The notes: a model not told the origin generated them from the letters alone. A stretch of DNA of 64,000 nt from Sphingobium arseniciresistens (GCA_029167225.1 JARFNK010000011.1:1-64000), one strand, 5' to 3'. Shown: positions 52,793 through 62,318, counted from the first letter of the stretch. Numbers and translations: made by a program.

Positions 52793-53284
52793 ATGGACAA
52801 CCTTTCCGACAATCTCCGGGCGCTGTTCAACGCTCCGATCTGCCCGCACTGCGCGACGCTCTACGATCCAGAACAATATGACGACGTGGACGAATGCGCC
52901 TATTGTTCGAACTGCGGCAGGGCATACAAGATCGCGGTCGAACAGCGTCCACCACAGCCGGGCACTCCGCAGGATGTCCCGCTGTCCGGAACCGCACAAA
53001 CGGATGCTCTGGCGCAGTTTCGGGAGGAGGCAGACCGTGTCTCGAAAGACATGATGCGCCAGACTGCCGGGGGCAGCTACGAGATGTATGAGCGCTGGTT
53101 CACCGAAGCGCTCGAGGCTTCCATCGACAATCTCGATCCCGCGCTCCGCCCCCAGGCAATCTCGATCGCCAGCGAGTTGGGCTATATCGACGATCCCGAG
53201 GTCATGGCCGCCGGCTTCGGTCCTGGCCTCTGCTCGATCAGCGGCATCGACGAGAATTATTGCCACTGCGGCCGTCATCCTTGA
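52793..53284 (+). CDS. Zinc-ribbon-containing hypothetical protein (163 aa)
   Basis: MDNLSDNLRALFNAPICPHC after TGGAGG. Two CxxC pairs (CPHC at about 17-20, CSNC at about 37-40) make a zinc ribbon. The rest is helical with CHCGRHP at the end. Function unknown. Confidence 0.7.
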   Translation: MDNLSDNLRALFNAPICPHCATLYDPEQYDDVDECAYCSNCGRAYKIAVEQRPPQPGTPQDVPLSGTAQTDALAQFREEADRVSKDMMRQTAGGSYEMYERWFTEALEASIDNLDPALRPQAISIASELGYIDDPEVMAAGFGPGLCSISGIDENYCHCGRHP

Positions 53285-53292
53285 CGGCAGCC

Positions 53293-53327
53293 GGGACCGG
53301 GCTTCGCGCTCGGTCCCTCTTTCTTTC
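53293..53327 (+). terminator. Rho-independent terminator
   Basis: GGGACCG stem and its complement around a GC-rich loop, followed by TCTTTCTTT, nine bases after the zinc-ribbon gene. Confidence 0.8.
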
Positions 53328-53477
53328 ACCGCTGGCATCAAGTCCCGGCTCGCTCGCGTGCCGCGCGGACCCTACGGCCCGCACGCCGCTACGCCTTGCC
53401 GTGGTCTCCCGACGAGAGGAAACATCTCTCACAGACTTCCCATTATGTCGGACGTCCGAGCCCGCCTCAAGGACGGC

Positions 53478-53577
53478 GGGGCCCCACCATTTTCTTCGGC
53501 GGATCGAGTGCGGCGCTTCTCCTTCGGCGTCCGTGGCCGCCGAAGAAAATCGTGACCCCCACCGCCGCTGCGCGGTC
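53478..53577 (+). repeat. AATTTT-type inverted-repeat element, copy 4
   Basis: The clearest copy: arms 53489-53502 and 53537-53550 are a perfect 14-bp inverted repeat (ATTTTCTTCGGCGG) with a 34-base loop, flanked by C-runs. 76 bases before the next start. Confidence 0.65.
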
Positions 53578-53652
53578 GCTGCGCGATCCTTGACCCGGCC
53601 TCGGCCGCCCGACGCGACTGCCCCTGTCATTCAAGACAGACAGGAGCCTGAC

Positions 53653-53877
53653 ATGCAGATGATCTCGACCAGCGCCGCGACGGACAACGCCGCCTTCTTC
53701 GCCGCCATCGCGAATGCCGAACGCCGCGCGCTTCACAGCTACTTCGACCAACATGTCGTGGCGGACGAGGAGGCCGGCTATATCACCATCGACGAGGGCG
53801 ATTACGGTGCGCTGCCGATGACGATCATCGACCGGATCGTCCACAGCGTGCCGGGCGGCCGGCTTGACGAATTCTGA
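53653..53877 (+). CDS. Hypothetical protein (74 aa)
   Basis: MQMISTSAATDNAAFFAAIA after CAGGAG; FDQHVVADEEAGYITIDEGD. No family recognised. Followed by a terminator. Confidence 0.65.
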   Translation: MQMISTSAATDNAAFFAAIANAERRALHSYFDQHVVADEEAGYITIDEGDYGALPMTIIDRIVHSVPGGRLDEF

Positions 53878-53885
53878 GCCAGGCG

Positions 53886-53917
53886 GGGAGAGGCGGCAAC
53901 GCCTCTCCCTTCTTTTA
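53886..53917 (+). terminator. Rho-independent terminator
   Basis: A 10-bp stem (GGGAGAGGCG), GCAA loop and TTCTTTT, eight bases after the 74-aa gene. Confidence 0.9.
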
Positions 53918-53994
53918 TGTGGCGATGTTACGGGCATGAGGGGCATCGAACCCCTCATGCCCGTGCCGCGACAAGGGGCCGCGGCGGAGGCTAT

Positions 53995-54213
53995 TCAGGC
54001 CGTCAGGCGCTTTTCCACTTCCTCGATCCCAAGCGTCCGGATGCGGGTGACGAGCCCACTCAGCCGCTTGCCGTCGAGCTTGAGAAGACCGGTCTTCTCG
54101 ATCGCCTGTATCGCGGCCTCGCGTTCCTTCTCTTCCAGCCGTTGCCGTCGCTCTTCAAGCTTGCGGCCTTCTTCTTCAAGCGCTGCTCTTTCCTGTTCCA
54201 ATGTGCGTGCCAT
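53995..54213 (-). CDS. Short coiled-coil protein near the transfer genes
   Basis: 72 residues. The first ~35 are a charged coiled coil (MARTLEQERAALEEEGRKLE), then LLKLDGKRLSGLVTRIRTLG. Size and position, divergent from the coupling-protein/relaxase block, recall small TraD-type mobilisation proteins. Confidence 0.7.
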   Translation of the reverse strand: MARTLEQERAALEEEGRKLEERRQRLEEKEREAAIQAIEKTGLLKLDGKRLSGLVTRIRTLGIEEVEKRLTA

Positions 54214-54694
54214 GTTGGGCCTCTTGGTTCACGCTGATCGGGCTATGAACGGCCCCACTATAAGCGCTCATCGAGCCTGCCGGAAGCACTGATCGGAACC
54301 GGCAATCATGCGGTCCGCCAATCGCCAGCCAGCATTCCATTCCGTCCGCAGGCCGGCGAGGTGCCCCGCCGGAAGCGCTTTCCCACCCATTCCGAACGCG
54401 TCCTGGACGCTCCGAGGGTCTGGTCTCAGCCCTGGTGCAGAGAAGCACACCGAACGCACCTTCGGTGCATGGGTTCTGGAGCAATTCCAATGGGTTATGG
54501 CTGTTTCGGTCAGTGGGACACTGTGGGACAGGTTTTCGCTGTTCCCGGAACCCACGAAAATCCGCCGTTTCCGCGTGTTACAGGCGCACACGCCTGCCAC
54601 CGCTAAGCCGATTTCCTTGCTCCACCACAGCGATTGCGCTATAAGGAGAGCCGGTTTCTGAGACCCCACCAGCCTCCCTGCTAGGAGGCTCGGT
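54214..54694. other. Candidate origin of transfer (oriT) region
   Basis: 481 non-coding bases just upstream of the RHH, coupling-protein and relaxase genes, the place of oriT in trwABC-type systems. It holds CACCGAA/TTCGGTG inverted arms near 54449-54468, two tandem 10-bp repeats CAGTGGGACA/CTGTGGGACA at 54511-54530, and an ATTGCGCTATAAGG stretch at 54632-54645. The nick site is not identifiable with certainty. Confidence 0.45.
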
Positions 54695-54985
54695 TTGACC
54701 ATCCCCTACAAACACTGCTCGGTCCGTCTCGACCGCAGCAAATATGATCGCCTCGTCGCGCTCGCGGCGGAACGCGGATGCACGCCGTCCGACCTGCTGC
54801 GCGCGGCCGTCGATGCCTTCCTGGGATCGGGCCAGCTGCTGAGTTCCAGCCATCGCCGGATCGCCCGCATCAGCGAGTTCCAGCAGCTCGCGCTCGACAT
54901 CATCATCCGCGAGCAATTTCCCGAATATCGCGACCGCATCATCGCGGAAACCGACAAGCGATTGGAGCAATATCATGGCGCGTGA
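54695..54985 (+). CDS. Ribbon-helix-helix transfer accessory protein (TrwA-like)
   Basis: 96 residues from TTG, with TAGGAGG at good spacing. KHCSVRLDRSKYDRLVALAA, ERGCTPSDLLRAAVDAFLG is the RHH fold. It precedes the coupling protein with an 11-base overlap, matching the trwA-trwB-trwC order of R388-like plasmids. Expected to bind oriT and help the relaxosome (inference). Confidence 0.75.
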   Translation: MTIPYKHCSVRLDRSKYDRLVALAAERGCTPSDLLRAAVDAFLGSGQLLSSSHRRIARISEFQQLALDIIIREQFPEYRDRIIAETDKRLEQYHGA

Positions 54986-57281
54986 GGACATCCGCACGGA
55001 CGGGCGTCCCGTCCCGCTCACCCATCATTCCGCGCGCGGCCGCGTGCAGCGCAATGCCGGCAACTTCACCCGCGGCAGCCAGCTCATTACCCATGAAATG
55101 CTCATGTGGTTCTCGGGCGCGAAATTGCCCTTCATCCTGTGGTTCTTCGCCTTTCTCGCCGCGTGGTTCCTCATCATGTCGATCAAGCTCGACGAGCATG
55201 GCTTCCAGCTCGTCTGCATGAAGATCTACGCCACGCTCTGGAACTGGATCGATCTCAATCCGAACAAGCGCGTCAACGTCACGCTCCCCAATGGCGAGAT
55301 CCTGCGCACCGTGATGAAAGCGGTACCCTATGTCCCCGAGGTGATCACGGCCTGGGCGGTCGCGATGCGCGGCCTGATCGGCGCCTTCCTGGTCTCGATC
55401 TTCATCACCATTCCCGCCGCCATCTGGTTCGTCGATATCTCCCACCGACGGGGACGTTCGATCCTGCAGGAACGCCACGAGCGCGGCGCCATGCTGGTCG
55501 ACCGCAGCGTCCTCCTCACCGAGATCAACGAGCACAACCGCGTCAAGTTCGAAGAGGATGCCGCCGCGCTCTTCCCCGGCATGTCCTCAAGGCAGGTTCT
55601 GGCACTGCCCTTCCGGGCGCGGAAGGAAGCCGGCATCCATCATCCCTATACGCTCGCCGGCATCCCTTTTCCGCACCGCACCGAGCAGTCGCATGTGATG
55701 CTGATCGGCACCACCGGATCGGGCAAGACGACCGAGCTGAGAAGCCTCGTTCGCCAAATGCGCGAGCGCCAGGATACGGCCGTCATCTTCGACCTGACCG
55801 GTGCCTATGTCGAAGCCTTTTTCGACCCCACCCGTGACACGATCCTCAACCCCATGGACGCGCGCTGCCCGGCCTGGTCGATCTTCAACGACTGCCGCAC
55901 GCACAGCGAGTTCACCGCCGCCGCCGCCGCGCTGATCCCTTCGGATGGCGGCTCCTCCGAACCCTTCTGGGCGCTCGCTGCGCGCACGCTCTTTATCGAG
56001 ATGTGCGTCCGCCTGATGGAGCGAGGACAGACCAGCAACCTCGCGCTCTCCGAGAACCTGATGACGGCGGACCTGAAGCGGGTTCACCGCTTCCTCGCCA
56101 ACACCATCGCCGACCCGCTGACCGCCCCGGAAGCGGCCCGCATGGCGGAATCGATCCGCGCCGTCTTCAACACCAACGCGCAGGTCCTGCGGTTCCTGCC
56201 GGACGAGGGCGAACCCTTCTCGATCCGGGACTGGATCACCCGCGACAAGAAGCCCGGCTCGATCCTGTTCGTGACGTCTAACTATGTCGATCTGCCAATG
56301 AACCGGGCGCTGCTGACGCTCTGGATGGACCTCGCCATCAACCGGCTGATGACGCTTCCGCGCACGCGCAGCTTGCGCACCTGGTTCATGTTCGACGAAC
56401 TCGGCGCGCTTCACCGTTTGCCCGCGATCGAGAACGGCCTGCAGACTGCCCGCGCGTTCGGCGGCGCGATGATCCTCGGCATCCACAGCTTCGAGAAACT
56501 CGTCGAGGTCTATGGCGAGCAGGGCGCGCGCAATCTCGCATCGCTCGCGCGCTCCAAGCTCATCCTTGCGACCGCCGATCTCGACACCGCCGAGCAGTGC
56601 GCCCGCTATATCGGCAACCGCGAGGTCCGCCAGATGGATGAGGCCTATAGCTATGGCTACAACAACACCCGCGACGCCTCGACCCTGACCCCGCGTAAGC
56701 AGGTCGAGCCGCTCGTCATCGCCGACGACATCACCAACCTGCCATCGATGCACGGTTTCGTGAAGTTCCCCGACGGCTTCCCCGCCGCGCGGATCCTGCT
56801 CGAGTGGAAGGACTATCCCCAGGTCGCCCAGGGCTTCGTCCAACGGCCCGATGTCGGGCCGGTACGGTCAAGGCGCGGAGAGGAGGTGTTCGAGGAGGAT
56901 GGGGCAGGGGAAGCGGGCGGGCGCGACGGCTCAGGCCAAGTGGTGGAGGAGGTGGCCGAGACCACCAATCTCGCGAAGGATCTGGCGGCGCGGATCCTGT
57001 CGGCCGAGGTCGAGGAGGAGGACGAGGCCGCCCGGCGCGCAGCCCAGCGCGCCGACGATCTGGACGAACAGGCAACGCCCGCTACCCATGCGGCGGACAA
57101 GGCGCAGGCGGTGCGCGCCGGCGGCGAGGAGCAGCCGGTCTCCGCGCGCGACCGGGACGATCGCCGTGACGGTCAGCGGCATGGCGAGACGAGCCCGCAG
57201 GTCGAGGACCAGACTCTTGTCGAGTTGCGCCAGGCTTTTGCCAGCGGCCGCGACGATGATGGCATGGATATGGGCATCTGA
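54975..57281 (+). CDS. traD: Type IV coupling protein (TraD/TrwB-like)
   Basis: 768 residues. Two membrane segments near 47-70 and 130-155, Walker A GTTGSGKT at about 245-252, Walker B RTWFMFDELGAL near 470, and SLARSKLILATADLDTAEQC of the TraD_N/TrwB ATPase core. An acidic, charged tail of ~150 residues follows. It links the relaxosome to the secretion channel and pumps DNA. Stop and relaxase start overlap (TGATG). Confidence 0.93.
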   Translation: MAREDIRTDGRPVPLTHHSARGRVQRNAGNFTRGSQLITHEMLMWFSGAKLPFILWFFAFLAAWFLIMSIKLDEHGFQLVCMKIYATLWNWIDLNPNKRVNVTLPNGEILRTVMKAVPYVPEVITAWAVAMRGLIGAFLVSIFITIPAAIWFVDISHRRGRSILQERHERGAMLVDRSVLLTEINEHNRVKFEEDAAALFPGMSSRQVLALPFRARKEAGIHHPYTLAGIPFPHRTEQSHVMLIGTTGSGKTTELRSLVRQMRERQDTAVIFDLTGAYVEAFFDPTRDTILNPMDARCPAWSIFNDCRTHSEFTAAAAALIPSDGGSSEPFWALAARTLFIEMCVRLMERGQTSNLALSENLMTADLKRVHRFLANTIADPLTAPEAARMAESIRAVFNTNAQVLRFLPDEGEPFSIRDWITRDKKPGSILFVTSNYVDLPMNRALLTLWMDLAINRLMTLPRTRSLRTWFMFDELGALHRLPAIENGLQTARAFGGAMILGIHSFEKLVEVYGEQGARNLASLARSKLILATADLDTAEQCARYIGNREVRQMDEAYSYGYNNTRDASTLTPRKQVEPLVIADDITNLPSMHGFVKFPDGFPAARILLEWKDYPQVAQGFVQRPDVGPVRSRRGEEVFEEDGAGEAGGRDGSGQVVEEVAETTNLAKDLAARILSAEVEEEDEAARRAAQRADDLDEQATPATHAADKAQAVRAGGEEQPVSARDRDDRRDGQRHGETSPQVEDQTLVELRQAFASGRDDDGMDMGI

Positions 57282-60200
57282 TGCTCTCGGTCGCCGGCGT
57301 CCGCTCCGCTTCCGGTGCCGCGAACTATTTCGCGAAGGACGACTATTATACGGTCGAGGGATCCTCCGAAATCAGCGCTTGGGGCGGGGAGGGGGCGGAC
57401 GCCCTCGGCCTGTCCGGCGAGGTCTCCAAGGATGCGTTCGAGGGCGTCCTCAACGGCATTCTTCCGAGCGGCGAGGGGGTTGCCCAAGTGGAAAACCGCC
57501 GCGCCGGCTACGACCTCACCTTCTCCATGCCGAAATCGGCGTCGATCATGGCCTATGTCGCCGGCGACAAACGTGTGCTCGAGGCCAATATGGCTGCGGT
57601 CAAGGCGACCATGGCCTGGGTCGAGAAGAACCTCGCCGAGGGGCGCCGCGACGTCGAAGGGCGCAAGGTGCCGGTCCAGACCGGCAATCTCGTCTATGCG
57701 CTTTTCCAGCACGACACCAGCCGCGCGCTCGACCCGCAGGGCCACATCCATGCCGTCATCGCCAATTTGACCCGGATGCCCGACGGCAAATGGCAGGCGC
57801 TCCACGCCGACAAGCTCTGGAGCCACAACAGTATCATCGGCTCGATTTATCATGCCTTCCTGCGCGCCGGGCTCGAGCGGATCGGCTATCAGCTGGACCT
57901 CAAGGGCAAGCATGGCACGTTCGAAATCTCGGGCGTCCCCAGGGCCGTCATCGGCGAATTTAGTCAACGCCGCGAAGAGATCCTCGATCGCGCAACCCAG
58001 TTGGGCATCAAGTCGCCTGAGGGCCTGCGCGAAATCACCAAGCGCTCGCGCGATCCCAAGCTCGATGTCGAGGATCGCGCAGCGCTGAAGCAGGGCTGGA
58101 TCGACCAGGCTGCTGCCCACGGTTTCGACGGCAAGGACTTGCGGGCGGCGGCCGAGGCGCGCGCCGGAATGGCGGCTTCGGACAATGCTCTCGAGCGCGG
58201 CTACCGCGCCATTGTCGGTGCCGTCGATGGCGCGCGCCAGACACTGGGTGGGTTGCTACGTCCCCAGGACCCTTTGGTGGACAATGCGCTCGCCCGAGCG
58301 GTCAAGTCGCCAGCGGAAGCGCGCGCGCAATTCGCGGTCGCCTCCGCCGTGCGTATCCTCTCCGAACGCGAGGCCGCCTGGCCCGTCAATGTGCTTAGCA
58401 AGACCGCGCTCGATCTCGGCCTCAAGGGCGTCACCGTCGACATGATCGAGAGGCGGATCGACCGGCTCGTGACGAACCGCCAGCTCATACCGGGCGTCGC
58501 AACGGCCGCGGATCGGACCGGCCGCATGGTGACCACGCAGGAAGCGCTGCGCACCGAAGAGAAGATCCTTGCCGCAGTCGAGGACGGCAAGGGGACAGCC
58601 AACCCGATCGTTGCCCCTGACGCCGCGCCGGCAAGGCTGCAGGAGGTCGCCGACAAGCCGCTCAACTCCGGCCAGCTCGCGGCCGCAACGATGATCCTCT
58701 CCTCTGCCGATCGCACCGTTGCCGTCCAGGGCGTTGCGGGCGCGGGCAAGTCGACCATGCTGCAGGCGGTTGCGCGGGTCGCGGAGACCGAAGGCAAGGA
58801 GATCACCGGTCTCGCCTTCCAGAACAAGATGGTCGCGGATATCGCCGAGGGAGCCGGCATCAAGTCCCAGACGATTGCGTCCTTCGTCCTCGCGAACGAG
58901 CGCTTCGTCACCGAGCGAGATACGCCGCGCTACGATGCAGCGCGGGAGAAGTTCGCCGGCACGATGCTGATCGTCGACGAGACCTCGATGGTGTCCTCGA
59001 ATGACATGCTCAAGATCCACCAGATCAGCGCGGCGTTGGGCGTCGACAAGCTCGTTCTGGTCGGTGACCGCCAGCAGCTTTCATCGATCGATTGGGGCAA
59101 GGCTTTTGCTATGATCCAGGCCGCAGGCGTGACGATGGCCCGCATGATGCAGAACATCCGCATCGGCCGGCCAGGACAGCCGCTGACCGAACAACACCAG
59201 AAGCTGAGGGTGGTCGCCGAGCTGGCGAATATCGGCAAGGCGAGCGCCGCGATGAAGGTCCTCGGCGATCACGTAACCGAAAATGCCGATCCCGCAGTGG
59301 CCGCCGCCGATATGTGGCTGGCGCTCTCGCAGCCGGAACGCGAGGTGACCGCCGTCTTCGCGTCCGGGCGCGACGCGCGCGCGATCATCAACCAGCGCAT
59401 CCAGGACGGTTTGATCGCCGAAGGCAGCGTGAAGGGGCAGGGCATCCACCTCACAGTCTACGAACGGGTCAATACAACGCGCGAGGAGCTCCGCTACGCC
59501 TCGACCTACCGGGCTGGCCAGACGCTCGAGGTCGGCCGGGGCGGCGCGCAGGATGTCGGCATCCGGGGTGGGCGCTACGATGTCCTCAAGGTGCATGCGA
59601 ACGGCAAGATCGAGCTTGCGGACGGCCGCCGCAAGATCCGCTTCAATCCGCAGAAGCTGTCACCGACCGAGCAGCGCGATCGGCTGCAGCTTTCCGAGAA
59701 GAAGGACCTGCACCTGCGCGAAGGCGATCGCATCCGCTGGACCGCGAACGACAAGCCGCGCGGGCTGCACAATGCCGCCCTGGCGCGCGTCGTTGGCGTC
59801 GACGCGGGCGGCGTGACCGTCGAGACGGCCGGTAAGGATCACCTGACGCTTGGCCTCGGCGATCCCATGCTGTCGAGGCTCGACCTCGCATATTCGCTCA
59901 ACATGCACATGGCCGAGGGGATCACGACCGACAAGGCGATCGGCGTGATGTCGTCATTCGAACGCTTCCTCTCCAATCAGCGCCTGTTCAACGTCCTCGT
60001 CACGCGCGTGCGCGACGAGCTCACCATGGTTGTGGACGACAAGGAGAAGCTCGGGCGCCAGCTCGACATGAACCCCGGCGACAAGACCTCTTCGCTCGAG
60101 ACGCTCGGGCGCCTCGACATCGATGGCAAGAAGGGGCCAGGCGCTCAGTCGCGCGAGACATTCGACCCAGGTCCAATCGACGGGGTCGATCTCTCGGACC

Positions 60201-60352
60201 TCCCGCCGATCCCGACCGACTTGCCGCCGCTGCCCGCTGGCGCGGCACCCGCGCCGGCCGCGAAGACCCCACAGGCGCCGCCGGATCTGAAACCCGATCG
60301 CGGCGATCCGCTGCCGCCCCTGCCCGAGCGCAGCCTCGGACTCGACTTGTGA
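57281..60352 (+). CDS. traI: MobF-family conjugative relaxase/helicase (TraI/TrwC-like)
   Basis: 1023 residues. Relaxase domain 1-~300 with candidate nicking Tyr22/Tyr23 near the N-terminus and the three-His metal site His144, His155, His157 (QHDTSRALDPQGHIHAVIAN). Helicase domain with Walker A GVAGAGKST near 482-490, Walker B LIVDETSMVSS near 563, and LAYSLNMHMAEGITTDKAIG. A Pro-rich tail. It nicks oriT and unwinds the transferred strand. Confidence 0.94.
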   Translation: MLSVAGVRSASGAANYFAKDDYYTVEGSSEISAWGGEGADALGLSGEVSKDAFEGVLNGILPSGEGVAQVENRRAGYDLTFSMPKSASIMAYVAGDKRVLEANMAAVKATMAWVEKNLAEGRRDVEGRKVPVQTGNLVYALFQHDTSRALDPQGHIHAVIANLTRMPDGKWQALHADKLWSHNSIIGSIYHAFLRAGLERIGYQLDLKGKHGTFEISGVPRAVIGEFSQRREEILDRATQLGIKSPEGLREITKRSRDPKLDVEDRAALKQGWIDQAAAHGFDGKDLRAAAEARAGMAASDNALERGYRAIVGAVDGARQTLGGLLRPQDPLVDNALARAVKSPAEARAQFAVASAVRILSEREAAWPVNVLSKTALDLGLKGVTVDMIERRIDRLVTNRQLIPGVATAADRTGRMVTTQEALRTEEKILAAVEDGKGTANPIVAPDAAPARLQEVADKPLNSGQLAAATMILSSADRTVAVQGVAGAGKSTMLQAVARVAETEGKEITGLAFQNKMVADIAEGAGIKSQTIASFVLANERFVTERDTPRYDAAREKFAGTMLIVDETSMVSSNDMLKIHQISAALGVDKLVLVGDRQQLSSIDWGKAFAMIQAAGVTMARMMQNIRIGRPGQPLTEQHQKLRVVAELANIGKASAAMKVLGDHVTENADPAVAAADMWLALSQPEREVTAVFASGRDARAIINQRIQDGLIAEGSVKGQGIHLTVYERVNTTREELRYASTYRAGQTLEVGRGGAQDVGIRGGRYDVLKVHANGKIELADGRRKIRFNPQKLSPTEQRDRLQLSEKKDLHLREGDRIRWTANDKPRGLHNAALARVVGVDAGGVTVETAGKDHLTLGLGDPMLSRLDLAYSLNMHMAEGITTDKAIGVMSSFERFLSNQRLFNVLVTRVRDELTMVVDDKEKLGRQLDMNPGDKTSSLETLGRLDIDGKKGPGAQSRETFDPGPIDGVDLSDLPPIPTDLPPLPAGAAPAPAAKTPQAPPDLKPDRGDPLPPLPERSLGLDL

Positions 60353-60402
60353 ATGGTGAAGTCGCCGGCGCGGTGCCCGCGGCCAAGAGAAGGAGACGAA
60401 CG

Positions 60403-60603
60403 ATGGGTTGGGACTTCGAACAGGCCGGCAAGTTCGGCAGTGAAAAGGCAGCGGACGACTACACCCGGCGAAACAATATCGACCCGCGCGACGTCCAACT
60501 CACCCACAAGGGAGACGAGATCGAGCTCAACATCCGCCGGTCGGCCCTGGATGGTCGCAACCTGCGCGACAATGGCGAAGGTCGCCGGGACGGCTGGGGC
60601 TGA
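60403..60603 (+). CDS. Small hypothetical protein after the relaxase gene (66 aa)
   Basis: MGWDFEQAGKFGSEKAADDY start with AAGGAGA ahead; charged, alpha/beta. Always small and unknown; position suggests part of the transfer operon. Confidence 0.65.
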   Translation: MGWDFEQAGKFGSEKAADDYTRRNNIDPRDVQLTHKGDEIELNIRRSALDGRNLRDNGEGRRDGWG

Positions 60604-60613
60604 GAGCGCGGCC

Positions 60614-61144
60614 ATGGAAAAGCTGAACATCGTCGGCCCGATGCTGAGTTCGATCGTGCCGGTCCTCATCCTTGTGGGCTCGGTTACGATCTTGCTCGCG
60701 ATCCTGGGCACAGCCCTCGGCCTGTCCGGTCCGCCTGCGCCCGTAGCCAAACCCCTGATGACCCGGCGCGAGGAGGCCATGCTCGTCGTGCTAGAGGAAA
60801 TCTTACCCATGTATCGCTTTCATGCGCAGGTGGCGATGGGCGCGCTTCTGAAAGCGCCGGCACGGCCTGGCCGACGATCTTCGCCAGCGGATCGCAACGC
60901 GTTCTCGCAAAAGATCATCGACTTCGTGGTGCAGGATCCGACCACTGGCAAGGTGGTCGCCCTCATCGAAATCGATGACTGGTCGCATAGCGCGGCGAGG
61001 GACCGCATCCGCGATGCGATGACGTCAGATGCGGGCTATCGGACCTTTCGCATTCCGGCATCGGCTCGGCCCACCATTCCGGCGGTGCTTCGAGTTATCG
61101 GTCCGCTTCGGGAAGAGGCGCTTCAGATCGCCTTCGAAGGATAA
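60614..61144 (+). CDS. DUF2726 protein with N-terminal membrane helix
   Basis: 176 residues. One membrane segment (SIVPVLILVGSVTILLAILG), then RFHAQVAMGALLKAP, FSQKIIDFVVQDPTTGKVVA, LIEIDDWSHSAARDRIRDAM, the DUF2726 fold related to restriction-type nucleases. Found near transfer genes; activity unproven. Confidence 0.85.
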   Translation: MEKLNIVGPMLSSIVPVLILVGSVTILLAILGTALGLSGPPAPVAKPLMTRREEAMLVVLEEILPMYRFHAQVAMGALLKAPARPGRRSSPADRNAFSQKIIDFVVQDPTTGKVVALIEIDDWSHSAARDRIRDAMTSDAGYRTFRIPASARPTIPAVLRVIGPLREEALQIAFEG

Positions 61145-61150
61145 TCCGCG

Positions 61151-61669
61151 ATGGGACTGGATGATCGGGATTACATGCGCGAGCGCTATCGTGCACGCGC
61201 CGGTCGGACGGGAGGGGCATGGTTCGATGCCATCGACCGGGATCACGACTATCAGCGCGGGCGGTTCGCCGGAAACGCCTCCAGCCGTTTTCGGGTGGGA
61301 TGGCTGCCATTTGCCCTGAGCGTGCTGCTCACCGTCATCCCGGCCTATTACCCGCTCAAGCACAAGGGCTGGCTGCCGGACAGAAGATTCGGTCTGCCGT
61401 TCCCCGCGAGCGGAAGCGTGACCGTCGATCGGCGGGTCGATCCGAAAAGCGCGACAGCGCGGCTGGGGGTCGTGACCTCCAACGCGAACGCCGTCGTCCA
61501 GTTCTTCGATGCGCAAACCGGCCGGCACGTCATCTCTGTCTATGTCCGCAAGAACGACCGGGCGACGCTCGCGGTGCCCCCGGCAATTGGACGAGATGGA
61601 AAACCAAGCGGCGGGTTCGGTCGATCGGCCTGGCGCAGTCGAGTTGTGAAAGGGCGCGTACCATCATGA
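61151..61669 (+). CDS. Hypothetical membrane protein, 3' end probably truncated
   Basis: 172 residues. Charged N-terminus, one membrane helix (VGWLPFALSVLLTVIPAYYP), and a beta-sandwich-like domain (TARLGVVTSNANAVVQFFDA, ISVYVRKNDRATLAVPP). The final ~28 residues (AIGRDGKPSGGFGRSAWRSR) lose the character of the domain, consistent with a recombination junction near 61590. No family name assigned. Confidence 0.55.
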   Translation: MGLDDRDYMRERYRARAGRTGGAWFDAIDRDHDYQRGRFAGNASSRFRVGWLPFALSVLLTVIPAYYPLKHKGWLPDRRFGLPFPASGSVTVDRRVDPKSATARLGVVTSNANAVVQFFDAQTGRHVISVYVRKNDRATLAVPPAIGRDGKPSGGFGRSAWRSRVVKGRVPS

Positions 61670-61899
61670 CGGTGTTGAGTTGCATCGTCCACCAGCATAA
61701 TCCCTGGCTCGTCCTCCTCACGGCGCTGTTCTGCTTGGCGGGGTCATGGGTGACATTGCGTCTCCTCAAGCGGGCCGCGGGCTCCCTTGGGCGCCTCTGG
61801 AGCGTGTGCAGCTTGTGGGCCACGCGCTCGATCGTCGCCGGGCCATTGATCAGCCGCACGCCGCGACGCTCGAAGTGGCGCAGCAGGGCGAGCGTGTAA
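61666..61899 (+). pseudogene. 5' fragment of an MHYT-type signalling gene
   Basis: MTVLSCIVHQHNPWLVLLTA, LFCLAGSWVTLRLLKRA matches the first segment of MHYT-domain (often diguanylate cyclase) membrane proteins. Beyond about 61785 the frame runs antisense through a RimK-like gene, so only ~40 codons of the original remain. Confidence 0.6.
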
Positions 61900-62135
61900 T
61901 AATCAGTCTCCGCGCCCGTGCGGCAAATGATGAAGTCGGGGCGGCCCATCGGGCAGTCATTGTAGGTGACCGCCCAATCCTCGTCGCCGCCGACGATCAG
62001 ATCGAAGCGGTGCGGATCGTAAACCGAGAGATCGATCCCCATCGCGCTCGCCGCTTCCTGAAAGCGCAGGACTTCGGGCACCTCTGGGATCGCCGGATCC
62101 AGTTCATGATGGAAGAGGATCCAGCCATGCAGCAT
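61797..62135 (-). pseudogene. 5' fragment of a RimK-like ATP-grasp gene
   Basis: MLHGWILFHHELDPAIPEVP, DLIVGGDEDWAVTYNDCPMG, LLRHFERRGVRLINGPATIE, RVAHKLHTLQ is the pre-ATP-grasp N-terminal ~113 residues of RimK-family ligases. After HTLQ (near 61797) the frame enters the MHYT fragment antisense, so the ATP-grasp domain is lost. Confidence 0.7.
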
Positions 62136-62318
62136 CTTTTGCTCCCAATTCCTGTTTGATCCCCGGTGGGCTGGCGGTCACTCTGCAGTGCGATGCTATG
62201 CCCTACACGCCGCTTGAAAGCCTTTCGTGACAGCCGTGCTGGTCGCAGGCTTCGATCATGATGGCTTTCCCGCTAGCATATTTGGTCCAGGATTTCCCGC
62301 GCGCGATGCCGGGCACCC

